DNA of 64,000 nucleotides from Roseibium aggregatum (lineage in GTDB: Bacteria; Pseudomonadota; Alphaproteobacteria; Rhizobiales; Stappiaceae): positions 62,001 to 126,000 of the forward strand of contig NZ_JABFCZ010000007.1 in NCBI RefSeq assembly GCF_014692675.1, in the 5' to 3' direction. Under the pieces are notes generated by a model. It was not told the origin of the DNA. It did no database searches and saw nothing but the letters and a program-made list of their open reading frames with translations. Positions 1-8,296 of this stretch are shown piece by piece. The translations under genes were made by a program, and so were the position numbers. Position 1 is the first letter of the stretch, and each line of letters starts with the position of its first letter.

Positions 1-1
1 C

Positions 2-493
2 AAGGGTGTGCTTTATGCCGGGCTGATGATTACCGACGACGGGCCGAAGCTGATCGAATACAACACCCGCTTCGGCGATCCGGAATGCCAGGTCCTGATG
101 GTCAGGCTGAAAGACGATATCCTGACCCTGATGCTCGCCGCGGCGGACGGAACCCTGGACAAGGTCTCCGCCCGCTGGAAGGACGACGTCGCCATGACTG
201 TGGTCATGGCGGCAAAGGGGTATCCCGGCGCCTACCGGAAGGGCACGGAGATCCGGAATCTCGAGGCAGCGGCACAGGATCCGGATATCGAGATCTTCCA
301 CGCGGGAACAAGGGCCGACGGGGACAGGATCCTCGCGAACGGCGGCCGTGTTCTGAACGTCACCGCGGTGGGAAAAACCGTTCGCGACGCCCGGGACAAG
401 GCCTATGCGGCCATCGCCAGAATCGACTGGCCGGAAGGTTTCTGCCGCTCCGATATCGGATGGCGCGCGATCGAGCGGGAGAAGTCGTCCTAG
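2..493 (+). CDS. purD: Phosphoribosylamine--glycine ligase, C-terminal part (5' end outside window)
   Basis: PurD joins phosphoribosylamine and glycine with ATP to make GAR, the second step of purine synthesis, in the cytosol. The reading frame is open to the left edge, so only the last 163 residues of a protein that is normally about 425 residues are seen. The segment [13 protein letters not shown] is the hallmark end of the ATP-grasp domain, with acidic and Asn residues that hold the Mg-ATP. The remaining part matches the PurD C-terminal domain ([10 protein letters not shown], then a block around [16 protein letters not shown]). The gene ends with TAG and is followed by about 100 bp before an unrelated hydrolase. 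The family assignment is firm; the start cannot be judged here. Confidence 0.95.
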   Translation, partial: KGVLYAGLMITDDGPKLIEYNTRFGDPECQVLMVRLKDDILTLMLAAADGTLDKVSARWKDDVAMTVVMAAKGYPGAYRKGTEIRNLEAAAQDPDIEIFHAGTRADGDRILANGGRVLNVTAVGKTVRDARDKAYAAIARIDWPEGFCRSDIGWRAIEREKSS

Positions 494-594
494 GATAGCC
501 GAAAGCTGCCTCAGGGGCAGGAAGATCGCGACTTGCACGCCCATTTCGCCCGTGCAAATCTCCCGTCGAAAATAACAGTCCAGGGAGAGATCAC

Positions 595-1509
595 ATGTCG
601 GAAGCCGCATTGCCGGACCTGTTTCCAGGCTTCGAAACCCGGCACGTCGAAACCCGGTCCGGCAGCCTGTTCTGCCGCGTGGGCGGCCGGGGACTTCCCC
701 TGCTTCTGGTCCACGGATATCCGCAGTCCCATGCCATGTGGCACAAGGTGGCGCCGGAGCTTGCCAAACGCTTCACGCTGGTGATCCCCGATCTGCCCGG
801 TTACGGCCGGTCATCCATCCCGGCCCTCAGCGACGATCATGCGGCCTACTCCAAACGGGCCGCGGGAAATGCAATGATCGATCTGATGTCGGCCCTGGGA
901 CATGATCGCTTTGCCCTTGTCGGACACGACCGCGGCGCCCGGGTCAGCTACCGCATGGCGCTCGATCACCCGGACCGCCTTACCAGGGTCGCCGTCCTCG
1001 ATATTCTGCCGACCTTCGATTACTGGCGACGGATGGACCGGGCCTTCGCGCTCAAGATCTATCACTGGGCCTTCCTGGCGCAGCCGGCTCCCTTTCCGGA
1101 AAACATGATCGCCGCATCGGCCGACTACTATCTGGATCACACGCTGGCAAGCTGGACCGCTGCAAAGGACCTTTCCGCCTTTCATCCGGATGCGCTTGCC
1201 CATTATCACGCGTTCTTCAGCCAAGCGGACCGGATCGCGGCCACCTGTGAAGACTATCGCGCCGGCGCAACCATCGATCTGGACCACGACAAGGCGGATG
1301 TGGAGGCAGGACGCAAGATCGATGTTCCACTGCTTGCCCTGTGGGGCGGCGCCGGGATCGCCCAATCGGGCGAAACGCCCCTCGATGTCTGGCGGCGATG
1401 GGCAAGCGACGCACAGGGCACCGCGATCGGCGGCGGTCATTTCATGGCGGAAGAAAATCCGGAAGAACTCCTGCAAAAGCTTTTGCCTTTCCTAGAAAAG
1501 GACGCATGA
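595..1509 (+). CDS. Alpha/beta hydrolase, fluoroacetate (haloacetate) dehalogenase type
   Basis: This 304-residue alpha/beta-fold hydrolase probably cleaves the carbon-halogen bond of short haloacids, or is a close relative with another ester-like substrate. The nucleophile elbow is GHDRGAR with Asp112 as nucleophile. Asp136 and His282 complete the triad. Arg113 and Arg116 would bind the carboxylate, and His157, Trp158 and Tyr221 would form the halide pocket. Each of these sits exactly two positions after its counterpart in the studied Rhodopseudomonas fluoroacetate dehalogenase, as recalled from knowledge of that enzyme. The oxyanion motif is HGYPQ at about 40-44. The ATG follows a GGGAGAGA ribosome site. 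There is no transporter or halide gene beside it, so the natural substrate is unknown. Epoxide hydrolase is the main alternative but lacks support from the pocket residues. Confidence 0.85.
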   Translation: MSEAALPDLFPGFETRHVETRSGSLFCRVGGRGLPLLLVHGYPQSHAMWHKVAPELAKRFTLVIPDLPGYGRSSIPALSDDHAAYSKRAAGNAMIDLMSALGHDRFALVGHDRGARVSYRMALDHPDRLTRVAVLDILPTFDYWRRMDRAFALKIYHWAFLAQPAPFPENMIAASADYYLDHTLASWTAAKDLSAFHPDALAHYHAFFSQADRIAATCEDYRAGATIDLDHDKADVEAGRKIDVPLLALWGGAGIAQSGETPLDVWRRWASDAQGTAIGGGHFMAEENPEELLQKLLPFLEKDA

Positions 1510-1989
1510 GCACAGGAGAAAATTATTCTAATAACAGCCGATCTTGAGGCCAATACGCTTGCAGCCATTACTTTTGCGCGCCGGCCTTCCATATTCGGAA
1601 CATCGGAAACAACCTGAAACATAGACATTACAACAGAATCAGCCCGACAGCAGCAGGCTTTACCTCACACGCTGAAAACTCCAAGTTTTCCCCGGATATT
1701 CAACCTTTACGCCTTGTTCTCCGGACTTTTCGGATGCCCTGATCAATTGCATTTTCAGAGGGCCTATTAGCGTAGATCGGAATTTTTACTGCCCGCCCCA
1801 TAAGTTACTAGCTGGTTAATCTTGGCGGATTCAATCCGGGTTAACTTGTGCCGTGTAAATTGCTTGGCGTTGATGGTGCGTCTTAAGCCATTTCGAGGAA
1901 ACCAGAGACAAGAAATCCTCGATTGGGCAGCCAGTGCTGACGCATCAACATCACAGGAAAAGCAGCGGAATGCTGCCGGGGAGTTAGTT
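1510..1989. other. Intergenic leader of about 480 bp
   Basis: This stretch is visibly richer in A and T than its surroundings. It contains no convincing gene or strong hairpin. An open frame in phase with the downstream gene extends back to a TTG at 1822 and passes an ATG at 1873, but neither has a good ribosome site. It probably holds the promoter of the downstream GGDEF-EAL gene. Confidence 0.5.
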
Positions 1990-4900
1990 GTGGGCGTCGA
2001 AGTTCAATCGTCGAACACCAATGGCAATCGTTCGTACGGAGCGCGGTTTTCCGCGCGCCTCGACCGGATATTGCGCGACTGGACCGCGGATGGCCGTCAG
2101 ATCGCCAAGCCCCTCAAGGCGGTTTTTCTGCTTTTTCTCTTTCTGACCGTCGCAGCCCTGTCGACGCAGAACTTCGTAAATGAATATCACAATCTGGAAG
2201 CACCGCTGGATCAGGCGACCGCAACGGCGGAAAAACTGCTTCAGCATCAAAAGGCAATCAGCACGTCCGGGCTCGAACAAACGCTTCTGGGCATTACCAC
2301 CAACAGCGCCATGATCGAGGCCGTGGAAAGCGGCAGCACGGACAAGATCCGGTCCGCCGCCTCCAGGCTGCTCGTGGAAATGAAAACGTTTCACGACGTC
2401 TCCCAGTTCACCATCTACGACGCGGATCTGTCTCATGAGTTCCAGGTCTTCGAGCCGGGCCTGTTCGAAAAGGCGGAGACCACCTATCTCGTCCGCCTTG
2501 CGAAAACGGTCGACCGCGTCACCCGGGGGTTTGAGCCGGACGACATCGGGCAGACCGCCATCGCTGCCGTTCGTCCGTGGAAGGTGGACGGCAAGCTGAT
2601 CGGTTTCATCAAACTGTCCATGGACCTGCGCCGGCCGATGGCATTGATCGGTTCATCGTTGAACACGGAAGTGCTGGAGGTCTACTCCGGGCAGTATGTC
2701 GCGAAAAATCCAAGACTTACCTCGCGGTCGGGCGATTGGGTCAGCGCCGGAAGCTTTGCCTATCTGAAAGCGACCCCCGGACGCCTTCCCGATGGCATCG
2801 AGACATCTCTGGAGAAGAATTTCGCCGCAAATTCGCTGCTGTCGAGGCTGTTCCTGGATCATGGCCGCCTGAAAGTCCTGTCGAGTTTTCCGCTGACCAT
2901 GGCCGACGGCAGCAAGCCGAGCACGCTGGTCCTGCTGCACGACATTACCGACAGTTTCCGGTCCTTCGCCGAGAGCACCGGCGTGTCGCTCCTGATCGGC
3001 ATCATCCTTGCGACCTTGTCCTGGTTCGTCTTCAAACGCCTGATTTTTGCGCTTCAGAACTCGATCCGCGAAACGCGGCAAAAACTGGAAAGCGAAGTCG
3101 AAGCCAATACCAAGGAACTGGAACAAAGCCGGCACAGGCTCATCGAAGCACAAAAGATCGCAGCCATCGGAAGCTGGGAGCGCGACCTGATCGGCGGTGA
3201 GCTGCACTGGACACAGGAAATGTTCCGGATCGTCGGTCTGCCGGGCGATACGGACCCGGTCGTCGCCAGACAATATCTTTACCGGATCATCCCGCCACCG
3301 GAACGCCCCTATGTCGAGGCTTGTCTCGACAAGGCGATCAAGGAATGCGCCGATTTCGACTTCGAGCACCAGATCGTCCGGCGTGACGGCTCGATCCGAT
3401 ACCTGCGCGTGCGCGGCTATGTCATCGCCGATGAACACGGCGTGGCGTCCCGCGTCATCGGGACGACCCATGACATCACGGACTGGCACACCGCCCAGGA
3501 GCAGAACCAGCGCCTGGCAGGTATTCTCGAAGCTTCCCTGAATGAAGTCTACGTCTTCGATGCAAACTCGTTCCTGTTCGAACATGCAAACAAATGCGCC
3601 CGCGAGAATCTCGGTTACTCGATGGAAGAGCTGCAGATCATGCATGCGTGGAACATCAATCCGGACTATTCGGAAGAGTATTACCGCAATCTCATCCGGC
3701 CTCTTATAAGTGGCGAGAAAGCGCTCCTGAACATCGAAGGCGTGCTGAAGCGGAAAGACGGTTCGGAATATCCGGTCGAGGTCCGCCTGCAGGTCCACCG
3801 CGAGCGCAACAAGGATCTCATCGTTGCCATCGCCAATGACATTTCCGAACGGATGGCGCGCGAGCAGGAAACCCAGGCGGCCCGGGAAAAGGCCGAACGG
3901 ATGGCCTATTTCGATGCCCTGACCCAGTTGCCGAACCGGGCTGGCTGCCAGCGCGAAGCAGAGCGCCGGTTCGATCCGGAAAATCCCGACCGGCCGGCAT
4001 TCATCATCCATATGGACCTGGATAACTTCAAGCGCATCAACGACACGCTGGGACACACGGCCGGCGACAGCTGCCTCGACGAGGTCGGCGAACGGCTCAA
4101 ACTGTGCTGCGTCGGACTGGGCACCGCCTATCGCTGGGGCGGCGACGAATTCGTCGTGATCGCCGAAGGTCCGGACTCCGATCCGGAAGAACTGTGCGAA
4201 CGGCTGAACGTGGTCATGCGCGCGCCCATGGAATTCGAAGGCAACCAGATCTGGCCGTCCGTCAGCATGGGCGTGGCCCGCTGCCCGGAAGACGGAGAGG
4301 ACTTCGGCACCCTTCTGGTTCACGCCGACCTGGCCCTTTACCGGTCGAAGGACAACGGCAAGGACCGCTGGAGCTACTTCACCAGCGACATGAAGATCGA
4401 CAGCGACGAAGAAGCCCGGATGGACAAGGAACTGCGCCAGGCGATCCGGCGCGACGAGTTCTTCCTCGTGTTCCAGCCCCAGGTCAATATCCGCACCCAG
4501 CGGGTGACCGGCATCGAGGCTCTGGTGCGCTGGCAGCACCCGACCCGCGGCACGCTCGGGCCCGGCGCCTTCCTGCCTGTCGTGGAGAAATCCAACCTCG
4601 CCTCCACGCTCGGCGAAATCGTGATCAACAAGGCCCTGGCCGCGGCCCGGTCGTGGCAGGACCTCGGCGTGGACTTCGGGCGCATCGCCGTCAACCTATC
4701 GCCCTCGCATCTCACGTCGGGCACCCTGCTTCACGACTTCAACAAGGCCATGGAGCGGCACGGTGTCGGGCCGGAAAAGATCACCGCGGAAGTGCTGGAA
4801 TCGGTCTTCCTCGACAACAGCCGCACCGACAACGTCCTGGTTCTCGACGAATTGCACCGGCTCGGCGTACATATCGAGCTGGACGATTTCGGCACCGGTT

Positions 4901-5202
4901 ATGCCTCGCTGTCCCATGTGGCGGACCTGCCGATCAACGGCCTCAAGATCGATCGCTCCTTCACGGCCCAGATCCTCGATGACAACCGCAAGGAAATCGT
5001 GGTCAATCAGCTGATCCACCTGGCCCGGGCGCTCAATATCGGCCTGATCTGCGAAGGCGTCGAAACGGAAGCGCAAATCGACCGGCTCCAGATGATGGGC
5101 GACTTCTCGGTCCAGGGTTACTATATCGCCCGGCCGATGCCCTATGAGGCAATCACGGACTGGCTTCAGGATGCCCCTGAAGAGCTCGTTTCCATGATCT
5201 GA
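1990..5202 (+). CDS. Membrane PAS-PAS-GGDEF-EAL bifunctional c-di-GMP enzyme
   Basis: The protein is predicted to make and/or degrade cyclic di-GMP at the inner membrane. With the GTG at 1990 (GGGGAG six bases upstream) it has 1070 residues. A first membrane helix lies at about 42-60, a periplasmic sensor domain follows, and a second helix lies at about 332-352. Then come a coiled coil, two PAS domains (about 385-510 and 515-630), GGDEF and EAL. The cyclase motif GGDEF (717-721) is intact. The EAL domain keeps EALVRW (843), DDFGTGY (965), EGVE (1022) and QGYY, so both activities look possible. The frame is open back to TTG 1822 and ATG 1873, so the start is not settled. It stands alone; the signal sensed by the periplasmic domain is unknown. 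Confidence 0.9.
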   Translation: MGVEVQSSNTNGNRSYGARFSARLDRILRDWTADGRQIAKPLKAVFLLFLFLTVAALSTQNFVNEYHNLEAPLDQATATAEKLLQHQKAISTSGLEQTLLGITTNSAMIEAVESGSTDKIRSAASRLLVEMKTFHDVSQFTIYDADLSHEFQVFEPGLFEKAETTYLVRLAKTVDRVTRGFEPDDIGQTAIAAVRPWKVDGKLIGFIKLSMDLRRPMALIGSSLNTEVLEVYSGQYVAKNPRLTSRSGDWVSAGSFAYLKATPGRLPDGIETSLEKNFAANSLLSRLFLDHGRLKVLSSFPLTMADGSKPSTLVLLHDITDSFRSFAESTGVSLLIGIILATLSWFVFKRLIFALQNSIRETRQKLESEVEANTKELEQSRHRLIEAQKIAAIGSWERDLIGGELHWTQEMFRIVGLPGDTDPVVARQYLYRIIPPPERPYVEACLDKAIKECADFDFEHQIVRRDGSIRYLRVRGYVIADEHGVASRVIGTTHDITDWHTAQEQNQRLAGILEASLNEVYVFDANSFLFEHANKCARENLGYSMEELQIMHAWNINPDYSEEYYRNLIRPLISGEKALLNIEGVLKRKDGSEYPVEVRLQVHRERNKDLIVAIANDISERMAREQETQAAREKAERMAYFDALTQLPNRAGCQREAERRFDPENPDRPAFIIHMDLDNFKRINDTLGHTAGDSCLDEVGERLKLCCVGLGTAYRWGGDEFVVIAEGPDSDPEELCERLNVVMRAPMEFEGNQIWPSVSMGVARCPEDGEDFGTLLVHADLALYRSKDNGKDRWSYFTSDMKIDSDEEARMDKELRQAIRRDEFFLVFQPQVNIRTQRVTGIEALVRWQHPTRGTLGPGAFLPVVEKSNLASTLGEIVINKALAAARSWQDLGVDFGRIAVNLSPSHLTSGTLLHDFNKAMERHGVGPEKITAEVLESVFLDNSRTDNVLVLDELHRLGVHIELDDFGTGYASLSHVADLPINGLKIDRSFTAQILDDNRKEIVVNQLIHLARALNIGLICEGVETEAQIDRLQMMGDFSVQGYYIARPMPYEAITDWLQDAPEELVSMI

Positions 5203-5344
5203 TCTTCGGCGCCTGCCCCGTCGGCACCGTCTTTCCCTCTTTCCTTCGCATCCCGGGCCGCATGTTTCCCCGCACCGGCAGGACGTTGCCGTTTGCGGTT
5301 ACAATCCCCACCTTCAATCCGCAAAGCAAAGGAGAGACCGATCC

Positions 5345-6205
5345 ATGACGCAACCGCGCATAGGCCTTGCCCTGGGGGGCGGTGGTGCCCGGGGCATATC
5401 GCACATACCGGTGCTGGAGGCCTTCGACGACCTGGGCATCCGGCCTTATGCGATCACCGGATCCTCCATCGGCGCAATCATGGGCGCGGCCTACGCAAGC
5501 GGACTGGCCGGCGCGGACATCCGCCGGATTGCGCTGCAGACATTTGCGGACCGCAACACGGTTCTGTCTCATCTGTGGAAGCTGCGGCCGAAGCGCTTCG
5601 TGGAAGTCTTCAATGGCAACCTGGTCACCTTCGATCCGCTGAAGGTGCTCGATGTCTTCCTCGGAGACTATCTTCCCGGCACGTTTGAAGACCTCGCCAT
5701 ACCGCTCAATGTCATGGCAACGGACTTTTACGGCTGCTCGGAAGTGGTTATCGGCTCCGGCCCGCTCCTGCCGGCGATCGCGGCCTCCATCGCAATTCCG
5801 GCGGTTTTCAAGCCAGTCGAGCGCCAAGGCCGGATCCTGATCGACGGCGGCGTGATCAATCCTCTTCCCTTCGACCGGCTGCCTGCGGAATGCGACATCG
5901 TCGTCGCGGTCGATGTGGTCGGCGCTCCGGTCAGACAGCCGGGCCGCGATGTTCCGACCTCCATGGAATCCATTTTCGGCACATCGCAAATCCTGATGCA
6001 GAGTATTACCGCGGGAAAACTGCAACAACAGCGTCCGGATATCCTCGTCCAGCCGGAACACGACAACGTCCGTGTGCTGGACTTCCTGAAAACAAAGGAC
6101 ATTTTGGAACGGACGGCGCCTCTGCGAGGTCATTTGAGCGCTCAGCTCCAAGAGCTCATCCTCCATAGTTTTACCAATGAAAACACAGAGATATCGCAAC
6201 TATAA
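5345..6205 (+). CDS. Patatin-like phospholipase, RssA family
   Basis: This 286-residue patatin-fold serine lipid hydrolase probably acts on phospholipid or lysophospholipid in the cytoplasm or at the inner membrane face. The oxyanion-hole loop is GGGGARG (residues 11-17). The nucleophile elbow is GSSIG with Ser41, and the catalytic aspartate is Asp167 in the DGG motif. The size and the start MTQPRIGLALGGGG are typical of the bacterial RssA/NTE-like group. An AAAGGAGAG ribosome site precedes the ATG. It follows the GGDEF-EAL gene by 142 bp but nothing ties the two functionally. No signal peptide is seen. The substrate cannot be deduced from sequence. Confidence 0.88.
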   Translation: MTQPRIGLALGGGGARGISHIPVLEAFDDLGIRPYAITGSSIGAIMGAAYASGLAGADIRRIALQTFADRNTVLSHLWKLRPKRFVEVFNGNLVTFDPLKVLDVFLGDYLPGTFEDLAIPLNVMATDFYGCSEVVIGSGPLLPAIAASIAIPAVFKPVERQGRILIDGGVINPLPFDRLPAECDIVVAVDVVGAPVRQPGRDVPTSMESIFGTSQILMQSITAGKLQQQRPDILVQPEHDNVRVLDFLKTKDILERTAPLRGHLSAQLQELILHSFTNENTEISQL

Positions 6206-6236
6206 ATAACTGACAGTACTACCTAATTATTTTACC

Positions 6237-6265
6237 GGACGTCCGAATTAATAAAAAATTAATTC
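6237..6265. repeat. Two adjacent small palindromes in an AT-rich promoter region
   Basis: CGGACGTCCG (6237-6246) is followed directly by AATTAAT-N5-ATTAATT (6247-6265). They sit between the patatin stop and the small hypothetical gene. They could be an operator or a promoter-associated structure, but this is inference. Confidence 0.4.
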
Positions 6266-6307
6266 CAAAACGCGACCCTAGTCTCATGCTAAAGGGGACT
6301 TTGATCG

Positions 6308-6652
6308 ATGCCTCGGGTTTCTGGGTCAATAGACATAGAGGGATGTCCGGTCGCTGAGGAATTTTTGAACACGCTTCTGCGCCTGACGCCGACCGATGTC
6401 ACTCAACAGACGAACGCCTTGCCGGACGACCAGCGCGGCCGGCTCGCGGTCTACTGCTATCGGCGCTCGCACCTGCGCAGGCTGGGCCTGACGATCGCAA
6501 GCCAGTGCAGCCGGCGCAGTCTGGTCGAAGAAGCCGGTCACGCAGGCGAACTCATTCACTTCCAGGCGACGAACATGGCTGCGACGCTTGCAAGCGACAC
6601 CTACATGTCTTCCCGGATACCGAAGCGGCAGATCAGTCTGCACAAGGTTTGA
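6308..6652 (+). CDS. Hypothetical protein, 114 residues
   Basis: I do not recognise a family. The frame starts with ATG after an AAAGGGGA ribosome site and codes for 114 residues, with a basic stretch (YRRSHLRRLGL) and several Cys and His residues. It has no signal peptide or membrane helix. The codon use looks like that of its neighbours, with G or C in most third positions, which supports a real gene. It is isolated between the patatin and the MBL-fold gene. The pair of palindromes just upstream could control it. Confidence refers to it being coding, not to any function. Confidence 0.6.
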   Translation: MPRVSGSIDIEGCPVAEEFLNTLLRLTPTDVTQQTNALPDDQRGRLAVYCYRRSHLRRLGLTIASQCSRRSLVEEAGHAGELIHFQATNMAATLASDTYMSSRIPKRQISLHKV

Positions 6653-6705
6653 CTATCCGGATCTGATTTTCCGGGGCTGGTTCTTCCTCCCACCCGCCCC
6701 CACCT

Positions 6706-6752
6706 GGCAACCGTTCCGATCTTATAAAAGTTTCCCTCCCGGAACGGTTGCC
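6706..6752. repeat. Perfect 13-bp inverted repeat with 21-base loop
   Basis: GGCAACCGTTCCG (6706-6718) and its exact complement (6740-6752) flank a 21-base loop. No T-run follows on the plus strand, so it is not a standard terminator of the upstream gene. It lies about 145 bp before the MBL-fold gene and could be an operator or an mRNA structure. Confidence 0.55.
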
Positions 6753-6897
6753 AATTCTTTCCGTTGCAGGAACGCGGCGCTCACGACTGTCATGGTGGCG
6801 CGAGAATAGGCTTGCAACGGCCGGCGGCTGCCCTAACCTTACGGTATATCGGCATTCGGGCTTTGGATGCACCGGCCAACCTGCCGGAGGAACCGTC

Positions 6898-7719
6898 TTG
6901 AGACCTCTTTCAAATACGTTGCCGCGCCGGCACATCTACGCGTTCCTTGCGACCCTGTTTTCCATTGTGATTTCAACCCCCGCATCCGCGGTCTGCCAGC
7001 TGATTGCGGACAATGCGCCTGCTTTCGGACCGCGTCCCGTCCGGGTCGCTCTCGCGCCGAACGAGGTCCAGATCCGCTATATCGGCCATTCCACCTTCGA
7101 ACTCGAAACGCCGAAAGGCATCCGGATTGCGACGGATTACAACGACAGTGTCAGGCCGCGCCGCGTGCCGACGGTCGCAACCATGAACGGCGCCCATTCC
7201 ACTCACTATTCCCTGGCCCCGGATCCCGCCATCGAGCACCTGCTTTACGGATGGAACCGGCAAGGCGGGCCGATCGACCACGATCTCACCGTGGGCGATG
7301 TCCGGATCCGCAATATCCAGACCAATATCCGCGGCTGGGACGGAGAGGTCCGCCGGCTTGGAAATTCAATCTTCATTTTTGAAGTCGCCGACCTGTGCAT
7401 CGCGCATCTGGGCCATCTGCATCAGCGGCTGACCCAGGAGGATCTGACGCGTCTGGGACAGATCGACATCGTCTTCGCCGCCATCGACAACACCTCGACC
7501 TTGCGGATCGACAGCCTGATGGATGTCCTGGCCGCGATCCGGCCGGCACTGGTCATTCCGATGCATTTCCATTTCGCCGGAGCGCTGGAGACCTTCATGG
7601 CGCGGGCGACAGCGGACGGCTATGACGTGCAGATGGCGACGGACCCGTTGCTCATCGCAAGACGGGACAAGCTGCCAACGCAGAAGACCGTCTATGTGAT
7701 GATGCCCGGTGGATCGTAA
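6898..7719 (+). CDS. Exported metallo-beta-lactamase-fold protein (UlaG/RomA-like)
   Basis: The protein has a predicted signal peptide (ending near PASA) followed by an MBL-fold hydrolase domain. Features of the family are IRYIGHSTFEL near the start of the fold, an Asp-Tyr pair after IRIAT, the later LCIAHLGHLH metal-site segment, and a final IPMHFHF block. The classic HxHxDH motif is not evident; the HSTH segment after MNGA may partly replace it. I chose the TTG at 6898 because GGAGGA lies six bases upstream and the signal peptide begins there, giving 273 residues. An in-frame TTG at 6748 would add 50 residues of non-conserved sequence. It converges on rsmD. The substrate is unknown and the exported location is inferred. 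Confidence 0.75.
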   Translation: MRPLSNTLPRRHIYAFLATLFSIVISTPASAVCQLIADNAPAFGPRPVRVALAPNEVQIRYIGHSTFELETPKGIRIATDYNDSVRPRRVPTVATMNGAHSTHYSLAPDPAIEHLLYGWNRQGGPIDHDLTVGDVRIRNIQTNIRGWDGEVRRLGNSIFIFEVADLCIAHLGHLHQRLTQEDLTRLGQIDIVFAAIDNTSTLRIDSLMDVLAAIRPALVIPMHFHFAGALETFMARATADGYDVQMATDPLLIARRDKLPTQKTVYVMMPGGS

Positions 7720-7741
7720 GGCCGGGCCCTAAAGTCGGGTC

Positions 7742-8296
7742 CTAGGAGAAACGCAGGAAGATGACCTGGCTGTCTCCGGCGGTTCTACGGTCCAGTTCCT
7801 CAAACCCATCGGGCAGTTCGAAAAGCGCGTTCGCCCGTTCTTCCAGGACGCAGATCGCGCCGGACCTGATCCAGCCGCCGGCTGCCGCCGACGCCAGCGC
7901 CCGCTCTCCGAGCCCCTTGCCGTAGGGCGGATCGGCGAAAACCAGACCGAAGGGTTCGATCGTCCCCGAGTCACCGAGCCGTGTCGCGTCCCGGCGCAGG
8001 ATCTTCGCGGCGCCGTTAAGACCGAGCGCTTCCATGTTCTTGCGGATGACGCCGCGTGCTTCGGCGGCATCCTCGATAAAGGTGCAGTGGCGCGCACCCC
8101 GGCTGACGGCTTCGAAACCTAACGCACCGGTTCCGGCAAACAGATCCAGGACCCGGACGCCGTCCAGGTCCAGACCGATGCCATGGGCGAGAATGTTGAA
8201 AACCGTCTCGCGCAGGCGGTCGCTCGTCGGCCGCGTCGCCTGTGAGCGCGGCGTGGCCAGTTGAGCGCCCTTGAAGCGGCCGGCGACAATCCTCAA
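7742..8296 (-). CDS. rsmD: 16S rRNA (guanine966-N2)-methyltransferase RsmD
   Basis: RsmD methylates G966 of 16S rRNA in assembled small subunits using S-adenosylmethionine. The 184-residue protein starts MRIVAGRFKG, the usual RsmD beginning. It carries the SAM-binding loop LDLFAGTGALG (50-60) and the N6/N2-methylase motif DPPY (122-125). The start codon is TTG, which overlaps the TGA stop of rluB, so the two are translationally coupled and form an operon. The TTG is supported because no other start reaches the conserved N-terminus. This rluB-rsmD arrangement opposite tadA is common in alphaproteobacteria. Confidence 0.95.
   Translation of the reverse strand: MRIVAGRFKGAQLATPRSQATRPTSDRLRETVFNILAHGIGLDLDGVRVLDLFAGTGALGFEAVSRGARHCTFIEDAAEARGVIRKNMEALGLNGAAKILRRDATRLGDSGTIEPFGLVFADPPYGKGLGERALASAAAGGWIRSGAICVLEERANALFELPDGFEELDRRTAGDSQVIFLRFS

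Noticed and set aside
1822..1989. N-terminal extension of the GGDEF-EAL gene from TTG 1822
   Set aside because: No ribosome site at TTG 1822 or ATG 1873, AT-richer composition, and a good GGGGAG-GTG start at 1990.
2653..4539. Long open frame opposite the GGDEF-EAL gene
   Set aside because: It is antisense to intact GGDEF-EAL domains and has no domain of its own; long shadow frames are common in GC-rich DNA.
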